NCBI RefSeq assembly: GCF_041435015.1
Contig: NZ_CP107989.1
Coordinates: 3,844,001-3,908,000, forward strand
Direction of reading: 5' to 3'
Length of the DNA: 64,000 nucleotides
Source of the DNA: Streptomyces canus
GTDB taxonomy: Bacteria > Actinomycetota > Actinomycetes > Streptomycetales > Streptomycetaceae
The notes beneath the pieces were generated by a model. It saw only the letters and a program-made list of their open reading frames with translations, was not told where the DNA came from and ran no database searches. Positions 16,075 through 24,462 of this stretch are shown here, piece after piece. Within the stretch, counting starts at the first letter, position 1. Every line of letters starts with the position of its first letter. The position numbers and the translations under genes were made by a program.

Positions 16075-18258
16075 ATGGCCGGCGACAACAGCGTCACGGA
16101 ACGTGCAGTGCTCGCAGCGGACGCGAACCAGCGGGGGGCCGCCCCGTCGTGGCCCGGGGTGGGGCACACGATCCACCGGTACGGACGAGTCAGTGTGGTC
16201 GCCTCACCGGCCGGACCCGCCGCGTCACCGCCGGGCCCGGAGCCGGGCGACACGGACGGCCTGAGCGAGGTGGAGCGGCTGGGACTCGCCGCGCTGCACC
16301 TGCGTGAGTCCGCCGGATACCAGGTGGCGAAGAGCCGCCGGCCGCGGCACGCGGAGGCCTGGGACATGCCCGACTGCACCACGATCGTGCCCACGCCGAC
16401 GGCCCCACCCGCGGCCGGACGCGAGGGCGCCGCCGCTCCCGCGCCCACCAGCTCCTACCTGGAGGGGACGGTCGCCGTCGGCATCGTGATCGTGCAGGGA
16501 CCGACCCCCGAACTCCAGTTCTCCAACGACGAGATACTCAAGGTCGTCGCGGAGGTCCAGAACGGGCTGAGCTTCTACGCCACGGCCAACCCCATCGCAG
16601 GGATCAGCTTCTCCTACGACATCCAGGACGTGGCCGTGACGGTCGCCGCGAACCCGAACGCCCCCGACCTGGAGGCGCTCTGGCGCGACCCGGCGATGGC
16701 CGCGATCGGCTACAGCGCGGACTTCGCCGGGGTCGGCGCGTACGTCGAGGACCTGCGCAACCGCTTCGGCACGCGCTGGACCTACTGCGGGTTCTTCACC
16801 AAGTACCCGCTCAGCCACTTCGCCTACGCGAGCATCGGCGGCCCCCGGCTGGTGATGCAGTACGACAACGACGGCTGGGGTCCCGACAACATCGACCGGG
16901 TCTTCGCCCACGAGACGGGACACATCTTCGGCTGCCCCGACGAGTACGCCACCAGCAAGTGCGACTGCGGAGGTTCGTGGGGCAGGTACGGGCTGGCCAA
17001 CGGCAACTGCGAGAACTGCGCGGGAGGCGGAGGCGTGGCCTGCCTGATGAAGGCCAACACCTTCGAGCTCTGCGAGTTCACCCCGTCGCACCTGGGCTGG
17101 GCGCCACAGTTGCTGGTCCGCAACTACGGTTACGTCGCGGGTGGCTGGCGGGTGGACAAGCACCCTCGGTACCTCGCCGACCTCACCGGGGACAAGCGGC
17201 TCGACATCGTCGGCTTCGGCGACGCGGGCGCGTTCGTGTCGCTGGGCCACTCGGACGGCCGCTTCGAGACGCCAAGGCTGACCGTGAACAACTTCGGCTA
17301 TGTGGCGGGCGGTTGGCGGGTGGACAAGCACCCCCGCTTCCTGGCCGACGTCACCGGCGACGGCAAGGCGGACATCGTCGGCTTCGGCGACGCGGGCGTC
17401 TGGGTGGCCCTCTCCAACGGCGACGGCACCTTCCAACCCATGACCCTCGCCATCAACAACTTCGGCTACGTCGCAGGCGGCTGGCGCGTCGACCAACACC
17501 CCCGCTTCCTCGCCGACGTCACCGGCGACGGCAAAGCCGACATCATCGGCTTCGGCAACGACGGCGTCTGGGTGGCCCTCTCCAACGGCGACGGCACCTT
17601 CCAACCCATGACCCTCGCCATCAACAACTTCGGCTACGTCGCAGGCGGCTGGCGGGTGGACAAGCACCCCCGCTTCCTGGCCGACGTCACCGGCGACGGC
17701 AGGGCGGACATCGTCGGCTTCGGCGACGCGGGCGTCTGGATCGCCCTCTCCAACGGCGACGGCACCTTCCAACCCATGACCCTCGCCATCAACAACTTCG
17801 GCTACGTCGCAGGCGGCTGGCGCGTCGACCAACACCCCCGCTTCCTCGCCGACGTCACCGGCGACGGCAAAGCCGACATCATCGGCTTCGGCAACGCGGG
17901 TGCCTGGGTGGCCGTTTCCAAGGGCGACGGCACGTTCCAGGCCATGAACCTGGCCATCGACAACTTCGGCTACAACGCCGGGAGCTGGCGCGTGGACAGG
18001 CATCCGCGGCTCCTCGCGGACACCACGGGCGACGGGCGCGCGGACGTCGTGGGCTTCGGCGACGCCGGGGTCTGGGTCTCCCGAGCGCTCGGCGGAGGAC
18101 AGTTCGACGCGCCCGGGCGGGTGATCGCGAACTTCGGCTACAACGCCGGGAGCTGGCGGGTCGACCAGCACCCGCGCCTCGTCGCCGACATCACCGGCGA
18201 CGCACGCGCGGACATCCTCGGCTTCGGCGACGCGGGGGTGTGGGTCAACCGCACCTGA
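16075..18258 (+). CDS. metzincin-like metalloprotease with seven-repeat FG-GAP/lectin-like propeller
   Basis: The protein has 727 residues. After a roughly 130-residue low-complexity start comes a protease domain (about 135-345) with HETGHIFGCPDEY near residue 284, which fits the HExxHxxGxxD zinc motif in which Asp is the third ligand, as in snapalysin. A downstream CLMKAN could be the metzincin Met-turn, and the intervening loop is Cys-rich. Residues about 349-727 are seven 56-residue repeats (last one shortened) of FG-GAP/VCBS type with DVTGDGKADIVGFG, as in seven-bladed PVL-like lectins. No signal peptide is visible, which is odd for such a protein. Substrate and location are unknown. Confidence 0.85.
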   Translation: MAGDNSVTERAVLAADANQRGAAPSWPGVGHTIHRYGRVSVVASPAGPAASPPGPEPGDTDGLSEVERLGLAALHLRESAGYQVAKSRRPRHAEAWDMPDCTTIVPTPTAPPAAGREGAAAPAPTSSYLEGTVAVGIVIVQGPTPELQFSNDEILKVVAEVQNGLSFYATANPIAGISFSYDIQDVAVTVAANPNAPDLEALWRDPAMAAIGYSADFAGVGAYVEDLRNRFGTRWTYCGFFTKYPLSHFAYASIGGPRLVMQYDNDGWGPDNIDRVFAHETGHIFGCPDEYATSKCDCGGSWGRYGLANGNCENCAGGGGVACLMKANTFELCEFTPSHLGWAPQLLVRNYGYVAGGWRVDKHPRYLADLTGDKRLDIVGFGDAGAFVSLGHSDGRFETPRLTVNNFGYVAGGWRVDKHPRFLADVTGDGKADIVGFGDAGVWVALSNGDGTFQPMTLAINNFGYVAGGWRVDQHPRFLADVTGDGKADIIGFGNDGVWVALSNGDGTFQPMTLAINNFGYVAGGWRVDKHPRFLADVTGDGRADIVGFGDAGVWIALSNGDGTFQPMTLAINNFGYVAGGWRVDQHPRFLADVTGDGKADIIGFGNAGAWVAVSKGDGTFQAMNLAIDNFGYNAGSWRVDRHPRLLADTTGDGRADVVGFGDAGVWVSRALGGGQFDAPGRVIANFGYNAGSWRVDQHPRLVADITGDARADILGFGDAGVWVNRT
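17119..18255 (+). repeat. seven in-frame 168-base tandem repeats
   Basis: Units start at 17119, 17287, 17455, 17623, 17791, 17959 and 18127; the last is cut to 129 bases. Units 2-5 are near-identical in DNA. Units 2 and 4 share one set of synonymous codons, while units 3 and 5 share another, showing duplication of a two-unit (336-base) block. Units 1, 6 and 7 are more diverged. Confidence 0.95.
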
Positions 18259-18315
18259 GGGGGGCCGACCGGACCTATTGAGGCCGGATTCCCGGACACG
18301 TCGGGCACAACGTGA

Positions 18316-18349
18316 GGGTGAACTCCGGGAGAAGTCCCGGAGTTCACCC
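18316..18349 (+). terminator. strong stem-loop terminator after the metzincin gene
   Basis: GGGTGAACTCCGGGA and TCCCGGAGTTCACCC form a perfect 15-base-pair stem with loop GAAG, 58 bases past the stop. No U-run. The remaining 18350-18581 shows no gene. Confidence 0.8.
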
Positions 18350-18581
18350 CGGATGCGGGGTTTCGTGGATGGGCGGCCCTTCGAAGGGTCCGCTGCCCTC
18401 AGGAAGCGGTGGTCACCCGGGTGTACTGCGCGTCCGTCGCGGAGCGGGGGGACGCCTACCCCGGACCTTCCGAGCCACCAGAGGAGTTGGCGCTCCCTCG
18501 GCAAGGCTCACGCCGGGACAGTGCTTCCGTGAGCCCGGCCGGAGTCGACTGTTTTCCAGAGGCGGCGGGCAGGCCTGCCGC

Positions 18582-18989
18582 ATGGCGACGTCAGATGACA
18601 ACGAACACCGGCGAGACGCGGACGCCCGGCTGTGGGCGCACCACCTCCACACCGACACCATGGTCTTCCAGCGCGGCAACCTGTTCCTCGTCGCGCAGTC
18701 TCTCCTGGCGGTGGCCTACAGCACCACCGCCGCCTCGGGCACCACTCACGCGGCAGCACGTGTCCTGGCCGGCTTCGGGCTCGCTCTCACCGCGGTCTGG
18801 GCATACGTGGGACACCGCTATCACCGCTACAACCGGGCCATCCAACGACGTACCGCCGAGCGCCTGTCGGACTACGCGGAAACCTATAGAGCCAGCCGCA
18901 TCTCCGGTCCCAGCGCGATGCCGTTGATCGCCTACGCGCTTCCGATCCTCGCCGCCGTCATGTGGATCGTTCTGCTCATCGTCACCTAG
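18582..18989 (+). CDS. small membrane protein, three predicted helices
   Basis: The 135-residue protein has a polar, His/Asp-rich N-terminus (about 1-30), then hydrophobic segments at about 34-52, 60-80 and 112-133. A basic amphipathic stretch (about 82-108) lies between the second and third. The overall layout, with an aromatic and charged segment before the first helix, is like RipA-type small membrane proteins, but I cannot confirm that. The ATG at 18582 is chosen because it precedes the first conserved-looking segment; the ribosome site is weak. Function unknown. Confidence 0.7.
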   Translation: MATSDDNEHRRDADARLWAHHLHTDTMVFQRGNLFLVAQSLLAVAYSTTAASGTTHAAARVLAGFGLALTAVWAYVGHRYHRYNRAIQRRTAERLSDYAETYRASRISGPSAMPLIAYALPILAAVMWIVLLIVT

Positions 18990-18998
18990 AGGGTGTTC

Positions 18999-19979
18999 TC
19001 ACAGCGGCAGGCCGTGGAGGACGTCCGTCACGCGGGTGGGGTCGGGGGGTCCCAGATGGCCCGCGTTCGGGAAGTCGTGGACCGTGAAGCGGTTGTGCGG
19101 GGTGAGTTCGTCGGCCTCCGCGATCATGCGGTCCTGGAGTTGCGTGGCCACGGTCCTGTCCTTGCCGAAGCGCAGATAGGTGCGCGGGAGGCGGCCCCAG
19201 GTGGTCGCTCGGCCCGCCGCCCGGTCCGCGTACGCCGTCATCGACTCATCGGTCTGCATTCCCTCCAGCACCCGCAGAAACTGCGCGTCCGTGTGGTCCG
19301 CGCAGATCATCTCCTTGAAGGCCGCCAGTTCACGGCGGTCGGAGGTACGCCAGTTGAGGCGCAGCACCCCCAGTTTCTCCGGGTCGCCGACCTGGTGCAG
19401 CGGGTTGAGGGCGTGTTGCCCCTCCGGGGAGGACGCGCAGTCCATCAGGGACGGCATGGTGCGGCTCGGGCAGAAGGCGGCCATGTAGCAGATGTGCGAG
19501 AGGAGTTCGGGTACGGCGTCGGCGACCCGGCTCACCGAGAGGCCTCCCATGCTGTGGCCCACGAGGACGACGGGGCCGCCAAGGCGGGCGGCGCGGCGGA
19601 CCGCGCCGGTGACGCGGCGCTCGAAGTCGTCGAGGGTGAGTGCGGCGACGGGCGAGGGCTCGGTCGCGAGGGCGCGTAGATCCTGTGCCTGGTAGGCCTT
19701 CGGGATGAACTTCTCGGTGCCGTGCAGGGGTTGGTCCACGGCGACGACCCGGTGCCCGCGCAGTGCGAGCTCCCTGCCGATCGCCGTCCAGAACGCGGCC
19801 GCGCTGTGCGTGCCGTGGACGAGGACGTACGTCCGTACACCGTCGGCGGTGCCGGTCGCGTGCGCGGTTCCCGCACCTGTACCCGTGGCGAGTGCGGCGG
19901 CACCCGCCGCACCGGCGAGGCCCCGTAAGGCCCGGCGCCGCGAAGGTCCGTCGGGATGAGGGTTCTTGTTGTGAGTCAT
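18999..19979 (-). CDS. Tat-exported alpha/beta hydrolase
   Basis: The 326-residue protein has a twin-arginine signal (SRRRALRGLAG followed by an Ala/Gly-rich hydrophobic stretch ending near AHA, about residues 12-42). The mature part has TYVLVHGTHSAAAFW, the nucleophile elbow VLVGHSMGG (Ser about residue 147) and a late HDFPNAGHLGPP carrying the catalytic His. This is the salicylate esterase/methylesterase-like branch of the fold. Tat export implies folding in the cytoplasm before secretion. Its substrate is unknown; lipase, esterase or lactonase activity is plausible. Confidence 0.88.
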   Translation of the reverse strand: MTHNKNPHPDGPSRRRALRGLAGAAGAAALATGTGAGTAHATGTADGVRTYVLVHGTHSAAAFWTAIGRELALRGHRVVAVDQPLHGTEKFIPKAYQAQDLRALATEPSPVAALTLDDFERRVTGAVRRAARLGGPVVLVGHSMGGLSVSRVADAVPELLSHICYMAAFCPSRTMPSLMDCASSPEGQHALNPLHQVGDPEKLGVLRLNWRTSDRRELAAFKEMICADHTDAQFLRVLEGMQTDESMTAYADRAAGRATTWGRLPRTYLRFGKDRTVATQLQDRMIAEADELTPHNRFTVHDFPNAGHLGPPDPTRVTDVLHGLPL

Positions 19980-20075
19980 ACCGATGAGGCTAGGAATCCC
20001 CTCGGTGTCAGACGATGGCCCTGCACACCCGGTCGAGGGTGTACTTGCCGACACCGACGGCCCGTTTGAGTAGCC

Positions 20076-20172
20076 GTGGTCATGCACGGGCTCCCGCTCG
20101 GGTTGCCGCGAGTCCGGGCCCGGCATGTGCTGGAGGCGGAGGCCGGGGCGATGGAGGGGTTTCGGGTAGGCG
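20076..20172 (+). pseudogene. remnant of a second DUF192 gene (C-terminal segment only)
   Basis: The DNA encodes RARHVLEAEAGAMEGF, nearly the same as RHVLEAEAGVMEGW in the intact DUF192 gene ending at 15496. The likeness continues past the stop region into GAGACCAC in both places. The first two thirds of the domain are absent and no start fits. It is joined directly to the remains of an unrelated gene (20183-20629), marking a deletion or recombination scar. Confidence 0.6.
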
Positions 20173-20182
20173 GAGAGACCAC

Positions 20183-20629
20183 CCCGAGGTCAACGAGGCC
20201 TTCGGCGTCCCATACCGCGACGGGAGCGGCAAGGGCCACGACGTCCTCGGCGTCCGCGCCTGGAATCGGAGCATCCTCATGGACGGTGACCGCCGCCCGC
20301 TCAAGGAGTTCCCGGACTGGGAAGCCGAGCACGGCCGCCTGGCCGCCGGTGACATCACGTCCACCTCCAGCGACGCCGAACTCGACCGCTGGGCCGACCG
20401 CGAAGAGGAGAGCGCCGCACGACAGGGGTGGCGCCTGCTGGGAGCACGGGAGGCCGCCGCCGCTCACCGGGAGCAGCTGCGCGACCGAGGCTGGGACCGG
20501 CTGACGGTCGTAGACGCCGACATCGCCGAGTTGGAGAACGCGACGGACGCCGTGGACAAGAATCTGGAGACGACCCGCCAGGAGTGCCTGCATCTGGTCA
20601 CGGCCGCGCGTGTCCGGGACTGCCGTTAA
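20183..20629 (+). pseudogene. 5'-truncated gene of unknown function
   Basis: From about 20183 to the TAA at 20627 the frame has strong coding character: high third-position G/C and a soluble, charged helical product with GDRRPLKEFPDWEAEHG, DRWADREEES and a coiled-coil-like C-terminus. No start precedes it before the DUF192 scar. An internal ATG at 20279 with GGAG seven bases before it could still give a 116-residue protein. I do not recognise the family. Confidence 0.5.
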
Positions 20630-20658
20630 CAGCCCCGGACACTGGATCATCGTCCCAT

Positions 20659-20687
20659 CCGAAGCCCCGCCTCGTGCGGGGCTTCGG
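20659..20687 (+). terminator. stem-loop terminator
   Basis: CCGAAGCCCCGC and GCGGGGCTTCGG form a perfect 12-base-pair stem with loop CTCGT, 29 bases past the stop of the truncated gene. Its presence supports that gene having once been complete. Confidence 0.75.
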
Positions 20688-20906
20688 CCGTTGACTGGAT
20701 CGTTCCCCGAGCCGGGAACAACGCGGCAGTTGCCGAAAACTCGTCCCAGCGTGCCGTCCTCGAATACTCGGCAGGGGTGCGGTTCAGTCGCTTCCCGGCT
20801 CGTACGACTCGGGCACGTAGTCGTCGAACGACGGCTCGTCGGGCGCATCAAGCTGGGCGTACAGTCGCGCTCGCGTCGTCGGCCATCGGCACTCTCCCGT
20901 AGCCGG

Positions 20907-21557
20907 TCAGTTCGGGGGCACCTCGAGGAATCGCAGCACAGCGAGGACGCGTCGGTGGTCGGCGTCGGCGGCGGGCAGGCCGAGTTTGGCGAAGATGTTG
21001 TTGATGTGCTTGGCGACCGCGCTGTCGCTGACCACCAGCGCCTCGGCGATCCCCGCGTTGGATCGTCCCTCGGCCATCAGCGCCAGCACCTCCCGTTCCC
21101 GCGGCGTCAGCCGCTCCAGGGGGTCGCTGTGGCGGCGCAGCAACAACTGGGCGACGACCTCGGGATCCAGCGCCGTACCGCCGTCCGCGACACGCCGTAC
21201 CGCGGCGATGAACTCCTCGACGTCGGCGACGCGTTGCTTGAGCAGGTAGCCGACGCCGCTGGTGTGAGCGGTCAGCAGATCGGCCGCGTACCGCTCCTCC
21301 ACGTACTGCGAGAGCAGAACCACCGCCGTCCGCGGCCACTGGTGGCGAATCACCAGCGCGGCGTGTACCCCCTCGTCGGTGAAACGGGGCGGCATCCGGA
21401 CGTCGACCAGGGCGAGTTCGGGCCGGTGCTGCTCGACCGCGGTCAACAGGGCGTCCGCGTCACCCACGTCGGCCGCGATCTCGAAGCCCGCCATCTCGAG
21501 CACCTTGACGAGCCCCACGCGCAGCAGCACCGAGTCCTCGGCGATCACAGCTCGCAC
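20907..21557 (-). CDS. LuxR/NarL-type response regulator
   Basis: The 216-residue protein has a receiver domain (about 1-118) with acidic AEDS near the start and the phosphoacceptor Asp in LALVDVRMPP. A NarL-type helix-turn-helix (about 148-205) includes LTPREREVLALMAEGRSN and SDSAVAKHINNIFAKLGL. The start is GTG with GGAGCTGCC just before it. It overlaps the 3' end of the partner kinase gene by 13 bases, so kinase and regulator are made together. The regulon is unknown; self-regulation and control of a membrane or stress function are typical. Confidence 0.93.
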   Translation of the reverse strand: MRAVIAEDSVLLRVGLVKVLEMAGFEIAADVGDADALLTAVEQHRPELALVDVRMPPRFTDEGVHAALVIRHQWPRTAVVLLSQYVEERYAADLLTAHTSGVGYLLKQRVADVEEFIAAVRRVADGGTALDPEVVAQLLLRRHSDPLERLTPREREVLALMAEGRSNAGIAEALVVSDSAVAKHINNIFAKLGLPAADADHRRVLAVLRFLEVPPN

Positions 21558-22765
21558 GGCAGCTCCGCAGTGAGGGTGGTCGGGCCCCCGGCGGGGCTGC
21601 TGACGCGGAACGACCCGTCGACGGAGCCGACGCGTTTGGCCAGTCCGCCCAGCCCGCTGCCGGCTGAGGCGTCGGCGCCGCCGATCCCGTCGTCGGTGAC
21701 GTTCACACGTAGCACCTTCCCGATCCGTTCGACGGTCACCTCCACGCGCGTGGCACGGGCGTGCTTGGTCACGTTGGTCAGCGCCTCGGAGACCACGAAA
21801 TAGGCGACCGACTCCACGATGGGCGCTGCTCGCTCTCCGATGTCGACGCGCAGGCGTACCGGCAAAGGTACCCGGGCAGCCAGGCCGGACAACGCCGCGT
21901 CCAGCCCGCGGTCTTCGAGGACCGCGGGGTGCAACCCGCGCACGAGGTCGTTGAGTTCGGCGATTGCCGCCTTCGCCTCCCGGTGCGCCTCGTCGATGGC
22001 GGTGCGGGCATCATCCGGCAGGTCGATGAGGGTTGCCCTGGCCAGTCCCAGATTGACCGCGAGGGAGACCAGGCGCTGCTGGGTGCCGTCGTGCAGGTCG
22101 CGTTCGATGCGGCGGCGCTCGCTGTCGACGGCTTCGATCAGGTCGGTGCGGCTTTCAGCCAGGTGCTCGACACGCTGCCGAAGCCGCTCGTTCCGGCTCG
22201 ACCCCAGCAGCGCCGACGCGAGCCGGGTCTCGGTCCGGGCCGTCGCCCCGGCCAGCCAGGGCGCGCTGCACAGCAGCACGACGCCGACGACGGTGTAGAA
22301 GAACGCCATCAGGCGTTCCTCCCCCGGCAGCGCCCAGGCCCACCCGCAGGCGGTGGCGCCCGATACCGCCACGGCCCACGCCGCGAGCACCAGCAGTTCC
22401 AGCGCCGCCAGCAACGGCCCGAGCAGGAGGTGGTACACGACCTGCCGCCAGGTCTGGGCCGAGGACAGCCACCGCAGGGCACGCCTAGGCCACCATCGTT
22501 CCGGCGTCGGCGTCAGCCGGGGGACGTCCACACCGAGTAACACTCGATATCGGTGTCGTTGAACAAAGGTGAGCGCCGGAACGCCGACGACGAACAGCGC
22601 GAACGGTATCGGGACCACGGCCCACGCGTTCGCCTTCACGACGATGGTCACGCCCCAGACCCACTGCGACGCCAGGGCAAGGTGCAGCGGAATCCCGGCC
22701 GCCAGGAAGCCGGTGTCCCGTCGCGCTCGAAGTAATGCGCGTCGCAGCGTCCGGGAACTCCTCAT
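21545..22765 (-). CDS. sensor histidine kinase (HisKA_3 type)
   Basis: The 406-residue protein has membrane helices in its first 200 residues (about 20-42, 45-65, 105-130, 140-165) and little outside the membrane. A dimerisation/phosphoacceptor helix reads RIERDLHDGTQQRL with the His around residue 218. The N box is SEALTNVTKHARAT and the G box DDGIGGADAS. This is the NarX/DesK-like family pairing with LuxR-type regulators, and the partner gene follows with a 13-base overlap. The short external loops suggest it senses a membrane-associated signal. No clear ribosome site precedes the ATG. Confidence 0.92.
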   Translation of the reverse strand: MRSSRTLRRALLRARRDTGFLAAGIPLHLALASQWVWGVTIVVKANAWAVVPIPFALFVVGVPALTFVQRHRYRVLLGVDVPRLTPTPERWWPRRALRWLSSAQTWRQVVYHLLLGPLLAALELLVLAAWAVAVSGATACGWAWALPGEERLMAFFYTVVGVVLLCSAPWLAGATARTETRLASALLGSSRNERLRQRVEHLAESRTDLIEAVDSERRRIERDLHDGTQQRLVSLAVNLGLARATLIDLPDDARTAIDEAHREAKAAIAELNDLVRGLHPAVLEDRGLDAALSGLAARVPLPVRLRVDIGERAAPIVESVAYFVVSEALTNVTKHARATRVEVTVERIGKVLRVNVTDDGIGGADASAGSGLGGLAKRVGSVDGSFRVSSPAGGPTTLTAELPCEL

Positions 22766-22940
22766 GACTGGACGGTAGATCGCCAGGTGACGGACATGCC
22801 ATGCACCGTGCATCCGGATCGATGGTGAAGCCAGTACCACCCCCAAGTCGGACCTTCGCGTTACCGACGCGCGCACCCGCCGCAGCAAAGCTTGTCCATG
22901 TAAGGCACACAAGCCCGCATCCGGGAGGAGACGCAGCCCC

Positions 22941-23864
22941 ATGGCCCTCGTCGATTCGGCAGCCTGCGGCGCTGCGGACGCGCTGCCCGCCGCCATCGCG
23001 GACGTGCTCTTCTTGTCGCGCCCCGCTGTGCTGCGAGAGCAAGGCACCATCGTCAGGAGGCGGTGGCCCGGCATGGCGTTGATCGGGTGCGGCCTCGCGC
23101 TGCTGCCCTGGCTGCTGGTGCTGGCGGCCGCGCTGCCCACCGCACCCAGCGTCCCGCACTGGTCGGCCGCGTGGGTGGGGCTGGATGCGCTGGAGGCCCT
23201 GGGCCTCACCGCCACCGGAGCACTGCTGCTGCGCCGGGATCCTCGGCACCCGCTCACCGCGGCGGCAACCGCCGCGCTGCTGATCGTCGACGCCTGGTTC
23301 GACATCGTCACCTCTGCCCGCGGAGCCGAACTCGCCGCAGCGATCGCGATGGCCGCCGTCGCGGAACTACCGATGGCGGCCTTGTGCGTCGTACTGGCCA
23401 CCGCTTCCTGCCGCCCCGGCTTCCCCTGCCACGATCGTCCGCCCCACCATCGCCGACCCGATGTCACTGCGGGTGCTGCCGCCACGCCCCCGCCCACACC
23501 TCTGGAGGAGACCACGATGACCGAGCAACCCCCGGCACCGGCAAAACGCCCCCAGCCCGCCGAGCGCCCGGAAGGCGGGGGCGAGAACGCCATCGTGGAC
23601 CTGTTCGTCGAACGGCTCGGGGACCGGATCGACGACCGCGTCGCCGCGTCGTTCGACGAGTTGTGCGCCGAACGGCTCGCGGAGCCCGGCCCTCTTCAGC
23701 GAGCTGTGGTCCGCGACCGAAGGGCGGAGCTCAGGGTCCTGTTGCTCTCACTGATCCTCGGCACCGTCGCAACAACCTTCACTCCCGGCGGGACCACCGC
23801 ACTGCTCATCTCCTGGGCCGGACTGGTGGTCCTCAACCTCGCCTACCTCTTCCGCCCACGCTGA
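22941..23864 (+). CDS. membrane protein reading in frame into a second small membrane protein
   Basis: Residues about 1-155 have four hydrophobic segments (near 45-65, 70-90, 105-125, 130-150) and look like one complete small membrane protein. Residues about 193-307 look like another: a charged start, IVDLFVERLGDRIDDRVAASF, then two helices (near 260-276 and 282-300). The join (about 156-192) is Pro/His/Arg-rich. The second part begins with ATG at 23517, which has a good GGAGGAG ribosome site. Either this is a real fusion or the first gene lost its stop by mutation. Function unknown. Confidence 0.65.
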   Translation: MALVDSAACGAADALPAAIADVLFLSRPAVLREQGTIVRRRWPGMALIGCGLALLPWLLVLAAALPTAPSVPHWSAAWVGLDALEALGLTATGALLLRRDPRHPLTAAATAALLIVDAWFDIVTSARGAELAAAIAMAAVAELPMAALCVVLATASCRPGFPCHDRPPHHRRPDVTAGAAATPPPTPLEETTMTEQPPAPAKRPQPAERPEGGGENAIVDLFVERLGDRIDDRVAASFDELCAERLAEPGPLQRAVVRDRRAELRVLLLSLILGTVATTFTPGGTTALLISWAGLVVLNLAYLFRPR

Positions 23865-23972
23865 CACCCGACTCGGTCCGTCCCGCGGCGGTCCCCCTCA
23901 TGGGTGACGATGAGCATGGTGACCCACTCCACGAGCGCATGTGGCAGGTCGAGTGCGGCAGGATAGATGACC

Positions 23973-24041
23973 AACGAGGCCCCTGAGCAGCGTGGTTGAG
24001 ACGTCAGACATCTCGATCAACTGCCCGGGGGCCTCGCTCGT
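23973..24041. repeat. long imperfect inverted repeat, possible IS end or terminator
   Basis: AACGAGGCCCC near 23973 pairs with GGGGCCTCG plus GTT near 24027-24041, with inner pairing of GTTGAGA to TCTCGATCAAC. Similar hairpins occur at insertion sequence borders in Streptomyces. It lies next to the decayed ISAs1/pseudogene block. Confidence 0.4.
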
Positions 24042-24088
24042 TGCGCTTCACGGACCCGTCACCCGATCGGTGGCCCGCTCGAAGAAGC

Positions 24089-24462
24089 TCAGTGAATCTC
24101 TCCGTAGATCTGCCACTTCCCCTTGGCGTCGCTGGTGGTCAGGTCCTCCTCGGTGGCCTGCCGGGCCTGCCCCGTCTGGTCCCGGGACTCGGCGGCCGAC
24201 TGCTGGGAGAGATCCGGCGTCCAACTCCCCTTCGCCGACGCCCCGACCTGGCCCCACGACATCCCCTCCGCGTCCTCGCCGGATACGGCCGGATCGCCGT
24301 AGCGGCCACGACGTAGTCCTTGGTGACGCCGACCGCGTACTCCTCGGCCTCGTGGTAGTAACCGGCCGACAGGTCGAGCTCCTCCGCGATCTCATTGCCC
24401 TCGTCGACCAGCGCCTTCACCCCCCACTCCCAGTGCTCCGCGAAAGTGGCGAAGGCCTCCCC
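24089..24462 (-). pseudogene. broken 3' part of an unknown gene
   Basis: Reading left from 24462, EAFATFAEHWEWGVKALVDE and DLSAGYYHEAEEYAVGV look coding. The frame then shifts after DYVVAA. In the new frame WGQVGASAKGSWTP, SAAESRDQTGQARQ and GKWQIYGEIH follow to a TGA at 24089. The amphipathic helices and Trp/Gly spacing resemble a small WXG100-like or phage-type helical protein, but this is a guess. Its 5' part was lost where the transposase remnant begins. Confidence 0.6.

Noticed and set aside
17119..18255. Regular repeats that might suggest a CRISPR array
   Set aside because: Period is 168 bases, in frame, without unique spacers; they are protein repeats.
16225..18504. Minus-strand frame of 759 codons opposite the propeller gene
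   Set aside because: It repeats with the same 168-base period because it mirrors the blades, and its product (Gly/Asp/Val/Ala runs) has no domain sense.
20784..20872. Short minus-strand stretch encoding a Tyr/Asp/Pro-rich possible C-terminus
   Set aside because: Looks like a gene tail in codon use, but only about 30 codons with no start and no upstream body; too little to support.
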